Under the pieces are notes generated by a model. The model had not been told where the DNA came from and searched no databases. It saw only the letters and a list, made by a program, of their open reading frames with translations. Of a DNA stretch of 64,000 bases, positions 7,027 to 17,869 are shown one piece after another. The DNA is taken from assembly GCF_002483305.1 (NCBI RefSeq), contig NZ_DLHQ01000007.1, forward strand, positions 1 through 64,000. Reading direction: 5' to 3'. Position 1 is the stretch's first letter. Each line of letters starts with the position of its first letter. Origin of the DNA: Brevundimonas sp. UBA7664 (lineage in GTDB: Bacteria > Pseudomonadota > Alphaproteobacteria > Caulobacterales > Caulobacteraceae). Made by a program: the position numbers and the translations under genes.

Positions 7027-7827
7027 CTATCCCTCATCGTGCTTGCCTTCCTCCAGTCGCCTTGTTCGCGCCGCACGTCTGAGGAAAATTTCAAGATACT
7101 CCGCTAGCTCTGCGTAACCGTCCGACGTGAGCTCGTTCGGAAAATTGAGGTAGACTGGGCCTTCTACGAGCGGAAAAACCGCCTGCTGCATGCCCGGGCC
7201 AGGCAGATGTTGCATTTGAGAAGCCGAGATCGGTCCCACACCCGGTGTAGCTGCAGCTGTTTGAGCGATACTCTGCCGAGGTGCGCTGGTCGGCGTTGAG
7301 GGGTAAGCGTCCTCCGGATCATCATCTGCCGAGTCAACGAAGTCATCGGCCGCCCTAAAGGCGCTGGCCTCTCGTTCGGCGAAAGAGAAAGTCTCTTTGA
7401 ATGACCGAATGAAGGCGTTTGCACCAGCAGAGGTAAACGCGTGGTCTCGCACCAATTTCGCACGGATCGCTGAGTCGGCAGGCATTTTTCCTCCGAACGA
7501 CTCAAGGACTTCGGCAAACATTTCTGGTTTTGTTGCGGCTTGTGCGATCCCGTCTGCGCGTTCACGTGCGTCCGCTGGCTCAAGGATCTGCAGTGCCAAC
7601 TCGGTGAGTTTGATATGGGGGTCTCGACCTTCCAGCAGGCCGTACCTTTTCAGCGCCGACAGCGCCGCCAAGGCACTGCCAGACTTGGGAGCGTAGCCCA
7701 TAATCTGTTGGGCTTCGCTATTACCAACCGAAGCTCGGTGGATTCCTTTGTAGAGCTTAGCTGCCAAATCCAAGGCTTTCCCCAAGCTCATTTGGGGGTA
7801 GCTTGGGCTTCTCGTTTCATTCGACAT
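7027..7827 (-). CDS. Hypothetical protein, winged-helix-like N-terminal half
   Basis: A 266-residue soluble protein. Residues 10-120 alternate helices with an SALAALSALKRYGLLEG element resembling a winged-helix recognition region, and a LTELALQIL motif like the start of a DNA-binding wing. The C-terminal part has a Pro/Thr/Ala-rich linker (about 165-200) and a short conserved-looking FPLVEGPVYLNFP block. The ATG at 7827 is preferred over 7854 because GAGGAA lies eight bases upstream. AT-richer codons mark it as part of the acquired stretch. Function unknown. Confidence 0.65.
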   Translation of the reverse strand: MSNETRSPSYPQMSLGKALDLAAKLYKGIHRASVGNSEAQQIMGYAPKSGSALAALSALKRYGLLEGRDPHIKLTELALQILEPADARERADGIAQAATKPEMFAEVLESFGGKMPADSAIRAKLVRDHAFTSAGANAFIRSFKETFSFAEREASAFRAADDFVDSADDDPEDAYPSTPTSAPRQSIAQTAAATPGVGPISASQMQHLPGPGMQQAVFPLVEGPVYLNFPNELTSDGYAELAEYLEIFLRRAARTRRLEEGKHDEG

Positions 7828-7890
7828 AGCGAGTTTCCTCAGACTTCCGCACACGATATCGGAAAGTATGCGGAAAAGATAGCGGTCAAT

Positions 7891-8118
7891 CTAAGCTAAG
7901 GTATGCTCTTTCGGTAACGCCCGGGTCCGCGAGGAGCAGCGGAGGCGGGCCGCAAATAAGATACTGTTTTTAATACGAAAAACGAGATCATCGCGCGGCA
8001 TGATCTGCTCGACCGCATCCGCCGCATAGTGTTGGCGCAGAAAGGCGCGCAAAAGCGCATAATGCGCTTGCGGGCCGAGCGATTCGGGAATATTGGAGAA
8101 ATACGGGGGCTGGCTGGC
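7891..8118 (-). pseudogene. Start-less coding remnant
   Basis: An open frame of 75 codons between two stops reads like real protein (YFSNIPESLGPQAHYALLRA, then EQIMPRDDLVFRIK) but has no initiation codon before the Met at codon 40. It is probably the internal or C-terminal piece of a lost gene; the family is not recognised. It occupies most of the 7828-8308 gap, which otherwise holds only short inverted repeats. Confidence 0.45.
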
Positions 8119-8177
8119 TCACGCCGCCAAAGATCGGGTCCAACCGATCCTAGGTCGCCAGCCCACGTTGGGTGCAG

Positions 8178-8204
8178 TCGAGCCGGGGTCCACACCCGGC
8201 TCGA
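8178..8204. repeat. 10-bp perfect hairpin
   Basis: TCGAGCCGGG and CCCGGCTCGA flank a 7-base loop, about 100 bases beyond the thiC stop codon. It may serve as a terminator for thiC (minus strand), but no T-tract follows. The GGTTCGA at its edge resembles a tRNA T-arm only by chance; no cloverleaf can be drawn. Confidence 0.5.
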
Positions 8205-8308
8205 ACCAATTCTAGACGGCCGCGCGGACAATGCCAAGGCTTGGCCGAGCAGGCTCAGCTTGGCATCCAGCGCGTTTTGGCGCTTGAGCTATCAGTGGCA
8301 CCCTCGGC

Positions 8309-10219
<1,911 letters not shown>

Positions 10220-10264
10220 GGCGGCCTCGGTGTTGAGGGCGCCGACGTCGGGCGAGGGTCGTGG

Positions 10265-10384
10265 GCCCCGCATGCCGGGGCGTCAGACCGCGCGTTACTC
10301 ATCCCTTCGCCGGCATGACCCGGATCAGGTTCGACGGGTCAGAGGAACACCTCAATCTCAGCCGCTTGGATGCGACCCCCCGGA
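10265..10384 (-). promoter_or_regulatory. TPP riboswitch upstream of thiC
   Basis: On the minus strand the THI-element landmarks occur in order: GGGGTCG, GGCTGAGA, a variable stem, GACCC, GAACCTGATC and CGAAGGGAT (10299-10384). A GCCCCG/CGGGGC hairpin at 10265-10281 follows and may be the expression platform that hides the ribosome-binding site. It should turn thiC off when thiamine pyrophosphate is plentiful. Confidence 0.95.
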
Positions 10385-10450
10385 GAACGTGCGGAACCTG
10401 CGCCCGCCGACCGCAAGGGTCAAGCAGGCGCAGGCCGTTTCGAGATCCGC

Positions 10451-13400
10451 CTAGAAGCGGAAGGAGACCGCAGCCCGGTAGGACTGGCTCTCGACGTTGT
10501 CGCGACCGACGGTGGATTCGGCGCCGACCGTGAGGCGCCAGGTGTCGCGGATGGCCTCGATGCCGACGCCGACCTCGAACCAGTCCTTGTCGTCGCTGGC
10601 CAGGGCGAAGATCGCGTCCGGACCGACGCCGCCGACGAAGTTGGCGCCGAAGGCCGTGGTGGCGTCGTTCAGGCTATGGACGTAGTTGGCCGTGGCCCAG
10701 GGCCGGAAGGTCGGCGAGACGCCGGCCACCGTGAAGCCCAGGCGGCTTTCGAGCGAGGTGGTGTCGTCGCGCTGGTACTGCAGCGCGGGACCGGCGCCCG
10801 ACTCCTTGGTGGTGCCGTAGTTCATCTTGCTGACACGCAGGGAGCCGCCCGGCGTGAAGTTGAACTGCTCGCGCGCCATGCGGTAGCCGAAGCCGAACTC
10901 GCCCGCGACCACGCCCACCGCGTCCTCGGTGCGGAGGGTGAAGGTGTCCGGGCCAATCGTCACCAGACGCTGGGTCGCGGTGTCGAACTCACCGAAGCTG
11001 AGCTGGCCGTTCAGGGTCAGGCCGGCGTCGCTCTGGTAGTGGCCGTAGACCGTGGCCAGCCAGAGCTGGCCATCGGCGGACTGGGGCAGGACGGCGGTCG
11101 AGCCGGACAGGTCCGTGGTCGACAGCGCGATGCCGACGACCCGCTGACGGTCGATCGCGGCCTCGATGCCGGTGGCGATGAAGTAGCCGTCGAACTCATC
11201 CTCGCCGCCGCCGGGGGCCGTGGCCATCGGCGCGCCCTTGCCGTCCATATAACCGGCGGCGATGAAGCCGCGCATGTTGTCGGGCAGGGCGCCCGGGACG
11301 ACCATGGTCTCGTTGTCGCCGACCGGGGAGATCGAGCCGCCGTCCAGGGAATCCATGGCGGCGGAGGCGTAGTCGACGGGCCGGCCGATGACCTGGAACG
11401 AGCCGTCAAGATCCCCGACTTCGACGAACAGCAGGCGGTCGCGATAGAAGCTGCCGATGCCGTCGAGGGCCGCGGTGCCCATCGCCGTCCGGAGTGTTTC
11501 CGCGCGCGGGGCCATGTTCTCGAGCGCCTGCTGGACCTGCTCGGCGGGCGAGAGGGCCAGCGGGGTGATCGCGCTGGAGCTGAGGGTGGCCGGGGCCGCC
11601 GACGGGGCGGACTGGCCGCCAGCGCCGAGGGCGTCGAGCGGGACGTAGAAGTCGGCGAACTGGTCGTACAGCACCCGGTTCTGGTCGAGCAGCTGGGCGA
11701 AGGCCTGCTGGATCGGCGAGTCCTCGGAGACCACGTCGGCGTAGTCGTTGGCCGCGATCTGAACGCTGACCGAGTTCAGGCCGTAGACGATTTCCGGCGT
11801 CAGGATGGCGCTGATCGGGGCCGAGTCGAAGCCGCCGGTCAGGCCGCCGTCGGCGGTCAGGAAGGTGTAGCTCTGGCCATAGGTCGGGGTGGAGGCGAAG
11901 CTGAAGGCGACGAGGCCGCCCAGATCCGCCTGACCGGTGACCGAGATCAGGTCGGAGGCCCCGTTGGAGCCCAGGTTGATCAGCAGGGTGCTGCCCGAGG
12001 CCAGGATGAGATTGCCGTCAAACGTCAGGGTGCCGATCTGGCTCGGCGTTCCCGGCGCGATGACCCCGGCCATGTTGGTGAAGAAGGGCGTGGTGATCGT
12101 GCCCGAGCCGCTGAGGCCGCCGGTCATCATGAAGAAGTCGCCCGACGTGCCCAGGTGGCCGTCGACGTTGAGCGTGCCGGTCAGCTGGGTGATGTCGATG
12201 TTGCTGAACAGCGAGCCGGCGCCGGTGATGTTCAGCCCGGCGCCCATGCCCGACATCGTCAGCCGGTCGACGGTGACGTCGCTGCTGAGCGTGGTCGTGC
12301 CGTTGGCCGACAGGGTGACGTCGAAATAGCGCGGCGCGATGTCGGCCAGCCGGTCGCCGTCGGTGTTGTTCGGAACGAAGCCGGTCGCGCCGGGCAGGCC
12401 GTTCGCCACGGTGGCGGGCGGCAGGGCGGCGGCGTTGACCTGGGCGGCGGGGCCGACCTGGGCGTTCTGGGCGACCCGGACCGCGTCACCGACCTCGAAG
12501 TCGGCGATCGAGCCGACGCCGGCGTTGTTCTGCAGGCTGCCGGCCGAAACCACGGCGGACGCATCGGAGGCGCCGTCCGTGCCGATCGGCCGGACTTCCG
12601 ACGTCACTTCACCGGTGGACATGTCCTGACAGTCGGCGTTCCCGCCGTTGATGGGGCCTTCGAAACAGGCCTGGCCGAAGCTGCCGTCCGTGCCGGCCGG
12701 GCCTTCGCCCAGTTCCGTCGGGACGCCGTTCACCAGCTCGCCGTCCGGACCGATGATCTGATAGTTGGGGTCGAGATTGCTGACCCAGTGCGCGCCGTCT
12801 TCCCAGTTGCCATTGCCGGCCAGGGCCGCGACGTAGCGGTAGGGGTTGTTGGCCGCGATCCAGTCCCAGTAGAGATAGAGCGGCTGGTAGAAGGAGGCGG
12901 TGCCGTAACCGTTGGCGGGCGCGCCGCCAAAGAAGCGGGTGTAGCCGCCCGAAAGGACGCCGATCACGACCGGCTTATCGAATTCCTCGTCGAGGATCAG
13001 CGGGCCGCCGGAATCGCCGGAGGCGGTGATGCCCTCGTTGGGCTGGGGGTTGTCCCGCCAGGCGTTGAAGTCACGGATGTCGGCCTGGGCCGTGCCACGG
13101 CGGGGGTCGTCGAAATCGATCCAGTACAGGTTCTGCGGCAGGCCGCCCCCGCCGCCGAACAGGAAGTTTTCGAACTGATCGATCGAGGCCAGGGCGCCGA
13201 GCATGTTCTCGGCGAGGCGACGACGATAGTCGATGCCGCCGCTCGAACCGGTCGCGCCGGTGCCGTTGTTGCCGTAGCCGGCCAGATCGACATGGTACCC
13301 CGTGCCGTTGGCGGTGATTTCGGGCGCCGGGAGCGCCGAGAACAGCATCGCCCAGCTGGGGATGTCGCTGGCCACAGTATCCAGCGAGGCCATGGCGACG

Positions 13401-13978
13401 TCGCCGTACAGGAAGCTGGCGGCCTCAGGGTCGAGCGAGGCCGGGTGATAGGTGACGTAGTTGCTGTTGTAGAAATAGTTGTCCGTGTTGGTCTGGTGTT
13501 GACCCGCGCCGGGGAGATACCAGTCGATGATTCCGGGCAGGTTGGCGTTCGAGAAGCCGAAGCCGATCGGGGTGCCGCCCGTGCCCGACCCATAGGCGCT
13601 GCCCGCCCGGTCGTTCACGCAGTGGGCCGCGAAAATCACGGTGCGCGGGTTGATCAGGGTGGCGGTGCAGAGACCGATGAAGCCGTTCTGCTGGTCGATG
13701 ATCATCTGTGCGACGCCGGTGACGTTCACCGGATCGCGGGCCGTGGTCGGCGTGCCGGGGTGGCCGATGACGATCTGCGGCGCACGGGTGACGTCGCGCA
13801 TATCGACGAACTCGCCATGCGGCGCCAGTTCGGCCTGGCCGCCGTCAATGAAGCCGCCCTGCGCCGATTGCGCCTGCGCGGCGCCCGCCAAGGCTCCCAC
13901 GCAAAGGCCGGCGGCGGAGGTGAGCAGCAGCTTCCTCAGCCCACGCTTCATCATCGGTTGTTCTGAAAATACACGCAT
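10451..13978 (-). CDS. Autotransporter with trypsin-like serine protease domain
   Basis: A 1175-residue type V secreted protein. A signal peptide (about 1-36, ending AQA) is followed by an S1-type protease domain with His119 in AAHC, a probable Asp193 in GDVAMASLD and Ser323 in GDSGGP. A beta-helical passenger follows (about 520-760: repeated short strands, ITGAGSLFSN, GTLNVDGHLG), then a 12-strand beta-barrel from about 880 ending in YRAAVSFRF with the terminal Phe needed for BAM assembly. It probably cleaves surface or environmental proteins. The upstream 150 bases are AT-richer, as expected for a promoter. Starts at 13954 or 13951 are also possible. Confidence 0.88.
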   Translation of the reverse strand: MRVFSEQPMMKRGLRKLLLTSAAGLCVGALAGAAQAQSAQGGFIDGGQAELAPHGEFVDMRDVTRAPQIVIGHPGTPTTARDPVNVTGVAQMIIDQQNGFIGLCTATLINPRTVIFAAHCVNDRAGSAYGSGTGGTPIGFGFSNANLPGIIDWYLPGAGQHQTNTDNYFYNSNYVTYHPASLDPEAASFLYGDVAMASLDTVASDIPSWAMLFSALPAPEITANGTGYHVDLAGYGNNGTGATGSSGGIDYRRRLAENMLGALASIDQFENFLFGGGGGLPQNLYWIDFDDPRRGTAQADIRDFNAWRDNPQPNEGITASGDSGGPLILDEEFDKPVVIGVLSGGYTRFFGGAPANGYGTASFYQPLYLYWDWIAANNPYRYVAALAGNGNWEDGAHWVSNLDPNYQIIGPDGELVNGVPTELGEGPAGTDGSFGQACFEGPINGGNADCQDMSTGEVTSEVRPIGTDGASDASAVVSAGSLQNNAGVGSIADFEVGDAVRVAQNAQVGPAAQVNAAALPPATVANGLPGATGFVPNNTDGDRLADIAPRYFDVTLSANGTTTLSSDVTVDRLTMSGMGAGLNITGAGSLFSNIDITQLTGTLNVDGHLGTSGDFFMMTGGLSGSGTITTPFFTNMAGVIAPGTPSQIGTLTFDGNLILASGSTLLINLGSNGASDLISVTGQADLGGLVAFSFASTPTYGQSYTFLTADGGLTGGFDSAPISAILTPEIVYGLNSVSVQIAANDYADVVSEDSPIQQAFAQLLDQNRVLYDQFADFYVPLDALGAGGQSAPSAAPATLSSSAITPLALSPAEQVQQALENMAPRAETLRTAMGTAALDGIGSFYRDRLLFVEVGDLDGSFQVIGRPVDYASAAMDSLDGGSISPVGDNETMVVPGALPDNMRGFIAAGYMDGKGAPMATAPGGGEDEFDGYFIATGIEAAIDRQRVVGIALSTTDLSGSTAVLPQSADGQLWLATVYGHYQSDAGLTLNGQLSFGEFDTATQRLVTIGPDTFTLRTEDAVGVVAGEFGFGYRMAREQFNFTPGGSLRVSKMNYGTTKESGAGPALQYQRDDTTSLESRLGFTVAGVSPTFRPWATANYVHSLNDATTAFGANFVGGVGPDAIFALASDDKDWFEVGVGIEAIRDTWRLTVGAESTVGRDNVESQSYRAAVSFRF

Positions 13979-14128
13979 CGGTACATCCCCGCTCGGTCAA
14001 TTGTGGCGACTAGTGGGCACAATTTACGGCCAATGATCAAGGGTTTTAACAAATTACGCGGATGCACCCTCGGGAATGCTGCGCGTGTCATCCGGCAGCT
14101 ACATTTGCCCGACCCGCGTTCGCTCAGC

Positions 14129-14788
14129 TCAATCCTGCGCCTGGTCCGGGAACGCGGCGAGCAGCGCGTCGAGCGCGCCCTCGATACGGGTCCAGCCCGC
14201 CTCGTCCAGTGAGACGCCGCCGACGCCCGGCCGGGACCCGCCGGACAGGGCGAGGTGCTGGACCGCGGCCAGAAGGACGGCGTTTATGGCCACCGCATCG
14301 CCGGAGGGCGGGACACGCAGCCGCGGCCGGCGCTCGCGCATCCAGGCCTGGAGCACGGCCGAGCGCTCGGACTCGATGCGGTTGAGCAGGGGCGAGGCCT
14401 CGACAAGAGCCCAGGCCATGAGGCGCAGGGTCAGGGGGCTGGCCCTCAGCGCGCCCAGCCAGGCCGACAGGCTCTCGCGGGCGAAGGCGCGCAGGGACTC
14501 CGAGCCGGCAGGGGGCGTGGCATCGAGCGTACGCACCAGTTCGGCATGAGCGCGGGCGGCGATGCGGACCACCACGCCGTCGACGCCGTCGAAATAGCGA
14601 TAGACCAGTTTCCGGTCGCAGCCGGCCTCCGCGGCCAAGGTCTGGACATTGAGACCGGGAAAGCCGTCGCGCAGCAGGATGCGTTCGCCGGCCTCGACGA
14701 TCGAGGCCTCGGTGGCAGGGCGGCTGCGCAGGCGGACAGCGGGACTGGCGGGCGATTCGGCCATGGACGCAGCATCGGGCCGCGCCAT
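14129..14788 (-). CDS. TetR-family transcriptional regulator
   Basis: A one-domain-plus-ligand-domain repressor of about 219 residues. The N-terminal HTH is clear: ASIVEAGERILLRDGFPGL, then LAAEAGCDRKLVYRYF, the recognition helix. The C-terminal helices would bind an unknown ligand. The start is uncertain among ATG 14788, ATG 14764 and TTG 14800, none with a strong ribosome-binding site. It is divergent from a BLUF photoreceptor, with palindromes in the shared 290-base gap, and probably regulates itself and perhaps that gene. Confidence 0.85.
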   Translation of the reverse strand: MARPDAASMAESPASPAVRLRSRPATEASIVEAGERILLRDGFPGLNVQTLAAEAGCDRKLVYRYFDGVDGVVVRIAARAHAELVRTLDATPPAGSESLRAFARESLSAWLGALRASPLTLRLMAWALVEASPLLNRIESERSAVLQAWMRERRPRLRVPPSGDAVAINAVLLAAVQHLALSGGSRPGVGGVSLDEAGWTRIEGALDALLAAFPDQAQD

Positions 14789-14828
14789 GTGAGTCGGCAA
14801 GCGGAACGGCTGTCGGAGGGAAGGAAGG

Positions 14829-14982
14829 TGCGGCCCGGTCTGCGTCGGGGGGCGTGGCAGAGACCGGGCCGCAGTAGACTCTGTCGAGCGCGCATCGCCG
14901 CAAGGTCTGATCGATAAACCGGGTCAGGGGAATTCCGTTCCCGGCGGCGCCGGAAAATCCGGATCAACGCCAAACGGCGTTG
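14829..14982. promoter_or_regulatory. Inverted repeats in the TetR/BLUF divergent region
   Basis: Two perfect inverted repeats are present. One has 13-bp arms (TGCGGCCCGGTCT and complement) at 14829-14841 and 14861-14873. The other has 7-bp arms (CAACGCC/GGCGTTG) at 14965-14971 and 14976-14982. The second has the size and symmetry of a TetR operator. The remainder of the 14789-15075 gap shows nothing else clear. Confidence 0.45.
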
Positions 14983-15075
14983 TTCGAAACGGTGGAACTT
15001 TCTTTCGGAGACAATGATTTAAGTTCTCCCGCCTATGAGCCCCGCGCGCGTCGCCAGAACAGGGAGCGAAGCAGG

Positions 15076-15489
15076 ATGAGTCTTCGTCTTGAACGGATTG
15101 TGTATGAAAGCGCCGCGACGGGGACGACGGAGTCGGTCCTGAATCTCGCGGTCATCCTCGCCGAGTCACAGCGCAACAATGACCGGGATGGCCTGACGGG
15201 CGCCCTGGTGGCCCACCGCGAACGGTACATTCAGGTTCTGGAGGGCCCGGGGCAGGCCCTGGATTCCCTGTTGCGACGGCTGGCGAAGGACCCCCGCCAC
15301 CGCGACATCGTCATTCTGGACCGTGCACCCGTGTCGTCCCGCCTGTTCGGCCAATGGTCGATGGCGAGCGCCCGCATTGCGCCGACCCATGCGAAGGCGC
15401 TCGACGTCCTGATGGATCGCGACGGACTGACCGGTGACGACGTCATCCGGATCATGCTCGACTCGGTGGACTCCGCCGACCGTCATTAG
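15076..15489 (+). CDS. BLUF-domain blue-light photoreceptor
   Basis: A 137-residue protein consisting of a single BLUF (FAD-binding) domain plus a short C-terminal helix pair. The photochemical residues are all present: Tyr10 in IVYES, Asn34/35 before GLTGALV, Gln53 in YIQVLEG, and Trp94 and Met96 in FGQWSM, with the family DPRHRDI block between. It has no output domain, so it must act by protein contact, as PixD and BluF-type proteins do. GCAGG precedes the ATG. The divergent TetR gene is the obvious candidate partner, by inference only. Confidence 0.9.
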   Translation: MSLRLERIVYESAATGTTESVLNLAVILAESQRNNDRDGLTGALVAHRERYIQVLEGPGQALDSLLRRLAKDPRHRDIVILDRAPVSSRLFGQWSMASARIAPTHAKALDVLMDRDGLTGDDVIRIMLDSVDSADRH

Positions 15490-15555
15490 ACCGGGAACCC
15501 GGTCGGCAAACCGGCCGCGGGCGTCTAGAACGGCTCGCACATCGGAGCCCGCCCC

Positions 15556-16554
15556 ATGCACCTCGCCCGCTTTCCCCGCATCCGCCTCGCCCATCTGCCG
15601 ACACCGCTGGAGCCGCTGCCCCGGCTGAGCGAGGCGCTGGGGGTCGAGATCTGGATCAAGCGCGACGACTGCACGGGGCTGGCCGGCGGCGGCAACAAGA
15701 CCCGCAAGCTGGAATTCCTGCTCGGCGACGCCTTCGAATGCGGGGCCGATACCTTGGTGACCCAGGGGGCGGTGCAGTCGAACCATGTGCGCCAGACGGC
15801 GGCGGCGGCGGCGGCGCACGGGCTGGCGTGCGAGGTCATTCTGGAGGAGCGGACCGGGTCGAAGGCGATCGACTACACCCGCAACGGCAACGTCCTGATG
15901 GACCGGCTGTTCGGCGCGGGCATCCGCACCGTGCCGGGCGGATCGGACATGCCGGCCGAGCTGGAGAAGACGGCGGCCGAGGTGCGGGCGCGGGGCGGCA
16001 AGCCCTACATCATCCCCGGCGGCGGCTCGAACCCGGTCGGAGCGCTCGGCTATGTCGACTGCGCCCGCGAGATCGTGGTCCAGGCCGATGAGCTGGATAT
16101 GCAGATCGACCGGATCATCACCGCCACGGGCAGCGCCGGGACCCACGCGGGTCTGGTGGCGGGGCTGGCGGTGATGGGGGCGGACATTCCGGTGCTGGGC
16201 ATCGGCGTGCGGGCGCCGAAGGAAAAGCAGGAAGAGAATGTGCTGAAGTTGGCCCGCGAGACGGCGACCCTGCTGGGGCGGCCCGGGGCGGTGACGGCGG
16301 AGATGGTGGTCGCCGACTGCGATTATGTCGGCGCGGGCTATGGGCTGGTGGACGACGCGGTGATCGAGGCGCTGAAACTGGCGGCGCGGACCGACGCCAT
16401 CGTGCTGGACCCGGTCTATACCGGCAAGGCGATGAAGGGGCTGATCGCCCTGGCCAAGGCGGGGCGGTTCGAGAACGAGACGGTGGTGTTCCTGCACACC
16501 GGCGGGGCGCAGGGGCTGTTCGGCTATCAGGGCGAGATCGAGGGCTCCCTTTAG
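15556..16554 (+). CDS. dcyD: D-cysteine desulfhydrase
   Basis: A 332-residue PLP enzyme of the ACC deaminase/D-cysteine desulfhydrase group. PLP-binding Lys48 lies in GGGNKTRKLEFL, with the QSNHVRQT substrate loop and the GSAGTHAGL phosphate-cup motif following. It breaks D-cysteine into pyruvate, ammonia and sulphide; the group can also act on other D-amino acids. It ends 22 bases before the DUF2855 gene, so the two may be one transcript. Confidence 0.88.
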   Translation: MHLARFPRIRLAHLPTPLEPLPRLSEALGVEIWIKRDDCTGLAGGGNKTRKLEFLLGDAFECGADTLVTQGAVQSNHVRQTAAAAAAHGLACEVILEERTGSKAIDYTRNGNVLMDRLFGAGIRTVPGGSDMPAELEKTAAEVRARGGKPYIIPGGGSNPVGALGYVDCAREIVVQADELDMQIDRIITATGSAGTHAGLVAGLAVMGADIPVLGIGVRAPKEKQEENVLKLARETATLLGRPGAVTAEMVVADCDYVGAGYGLVDDAVIEALKLAARTDAIVLDPVYTGKAMKGLIALAKAGRFENETVVFLHTGGAQGLFGYQGEIEGSL

Positions 16555-16576
16555 AGGGAGAAGGATCAGGGGGCGA

Positions 16577-17644
16577 ATGATGCAGGGCTGGGATTTTTTG
16601 ATCGACCGGGCGAACTTGTCCCGCACCGAGGTTCGCGCCCTGCCCGCGCCGGAGGCGGTGGTTCTGGAGGACGGCGAGGTCCTGCTGGACATCGAGCGCT
16701 TCGCGCTGACGGCCAACAACATCACCTACGGGGTCTATGGCGACCGGCTCGGCTACTGGCGGTTCTTCCCGGCGGACGACACCTGGGGCCGGATTCCGGT
16801 CTGGGGCTTCGCCACGGTCCGCCGGTCGACGGTGGAGACCATCCCGGTCGGTACGCGGCTGTTCGGCTATCTGCCGATGGCGACGCACCTCGTGACCCGG
16901 CTCGAGCGGCGACCGTGGGGCGTGGTCGACGTCTCGCCGCATCGGGCCGAGCTGCCGGCGGCCTACAACAGTCTGGTCGAGGCCGCCCCCGGCCCGCTGG
17001 ACGACCAGATCGCCCTTTTGCGGCCCCTGTTCCTGACGGCCTTCCTGCTGGACGACTATTTCGCGGAGAACGCGGATTTCGGGGCGGGGACCTTCATCCT
17101 GTCCAGCGCCTCCAGCAAGACCGCCCTGGCGCTGGGCTGGCTGCTGGCCCGGCGCGGCGTGCAGGTGATCGGCCTGACCTCGCCCCGGAATGCCGCCTTC
17201 GTCGCCGGCGTCGGCTGCTATGCCGAGAGCCGGACCTATGACGCCTTCGCCGACAGCCCGGTCGAGGGACGCGTGGTCTTTGTCGACTTCGCCGGCGACC
17301 CGGGGGTCGTGGCCGCGGTCCACAACAGCCTGGGCGACCGGCTGACGCACAGCGCCGTGGTCGGCAGCACCCACCAGACCGACGGCCCCGTCGGCCCGGG
17401 TCGCCTGCCGGGGCCGCGCCCGACCTTCTTCTTCGCGCCGGAGCGGCTGCGGCAGCGGTCGAAGGATTGGGGCGGCGAGGCGCTTAACGCCCGCATCCAG
17501 ACGGCGCTGGAGGCCTTCATCGCCGACAACGACTGGCTGGAGGTGACGACACACACGGGCTCCGAGGCGCTCGGGGCGATCTATCAGACGGTCCTCGCCG
17601 GCGCGGCGCGCCCGGAGGAAGGCCATATGGTCAGGCCGGGCTGA
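16577..17644 (+). CDS. DUF2855 family protein
   Basis: A 355-residue protein whose opening (ERFALTANNITYGVYGDRLGYW) and central ASSKTALALGWLLARRGVQVIGL segment, a Rossmann-like nucleotide-binding turn, match the DUF2855 family, distant relatives of medium-chain dehydrogenases without the zinc ligands. Substrate unknown. An AGGGAG motif lies about 20 bases upstream, overlapping the end of dcyD, and supports co-transcription. Confidence 0.82.
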   Translation: MMQGWDFLIDRANLSRTEVRALPAPEAVVLEDGEVLLDIERFALTANNITYGVYGDRLGYWRFFPADDTWGRIPVWGFATVRRSTVETIPVGTRLFGYLPMATHLVTRLERRPWGVVDVSPHRAELPAAYNSLVEAAPGPLDDQIALLRPLFLTAFLLDDYFAENADFGAGTFILSSASSKTALALGWLLARRGVQVIGLTSPRNAAFVAGVGCYAESRTYDAFADSPVEGRVVFVDFAGDPGVVAAVHNSLGDRLTHSAVVGSTHQTDGPVGPGRLPGPRPTFFFAPERLRQRSKDWGGEALNARIQTALEAFIADNDWLEVTTHTGSEALGAIYQTVLAGAARPEEGHMVRPG

Positions 17645-17698
17645 GGGAACGGCGGCCGGCCTTCCGGTTTCCTGTTGGAGTAACCGGAGGAGCCGCAC

Positions 17699-17860
17699 AT
17701 GACCGATCCCGACCGCACAACGCCTGATGACAGGGAGACAAAGGTCGAACGCCTCGAGGAGGACGCCGAGGCCATGGACCGTCCTGACCGGGCCATTCCG
17801 CTTCCGACAGACGGCGAGAACGACGAGGGCGTGGGGGAAATCTCGGGGCTTGTGCCCTGA
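17699..17860 (+). CDS. Small acidic protein, 53 residues
   Basis: GGAGGAG sits seven bases before ATG 17699, and the frame runs to TGA 17860. The product is very acidic (KVERLEEDAEAMD, then DGENDEGVGEI), without hydrophobic segments, and probably disordered. The good ribosome-binding site and clean gap between DUF2855 and corA support a real gene. No family recognised. Confidence 0.6.
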   Translation: MTDPDRTTPDDRETKVERLEEDAEAMDRPDRAIPLPTDGENDEGVGEISGLVP

Positions 17861-17869
17861 CGTCGGGCG

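Noticed and set aside
8178..8210. tRNA-like T-arm (GGTTCGA)
   Set aside because: No D-arm, anticodon arm or acceptor stem can be fitted; it is only a hairpin edge.
10370..13966. Very long plus-strand open frame (about 1200 codons) opposite the autotransporter
   Set aside because: It mirrors the autotransporter gene in the opposite strand; its translation is low-complexity and rich in Asp/Gly/Arg/Val, as expected from the GC-rich codon pattern. The minus strand has signal peptide, protease motifs and barrel.
14985..15020. Extracytoplasmic-stress (EcfG-type GGAAC...CGTT) promoter before the BLUF gene
   Set aside because: GGAAC is present but no CGTT follows at the required distance.
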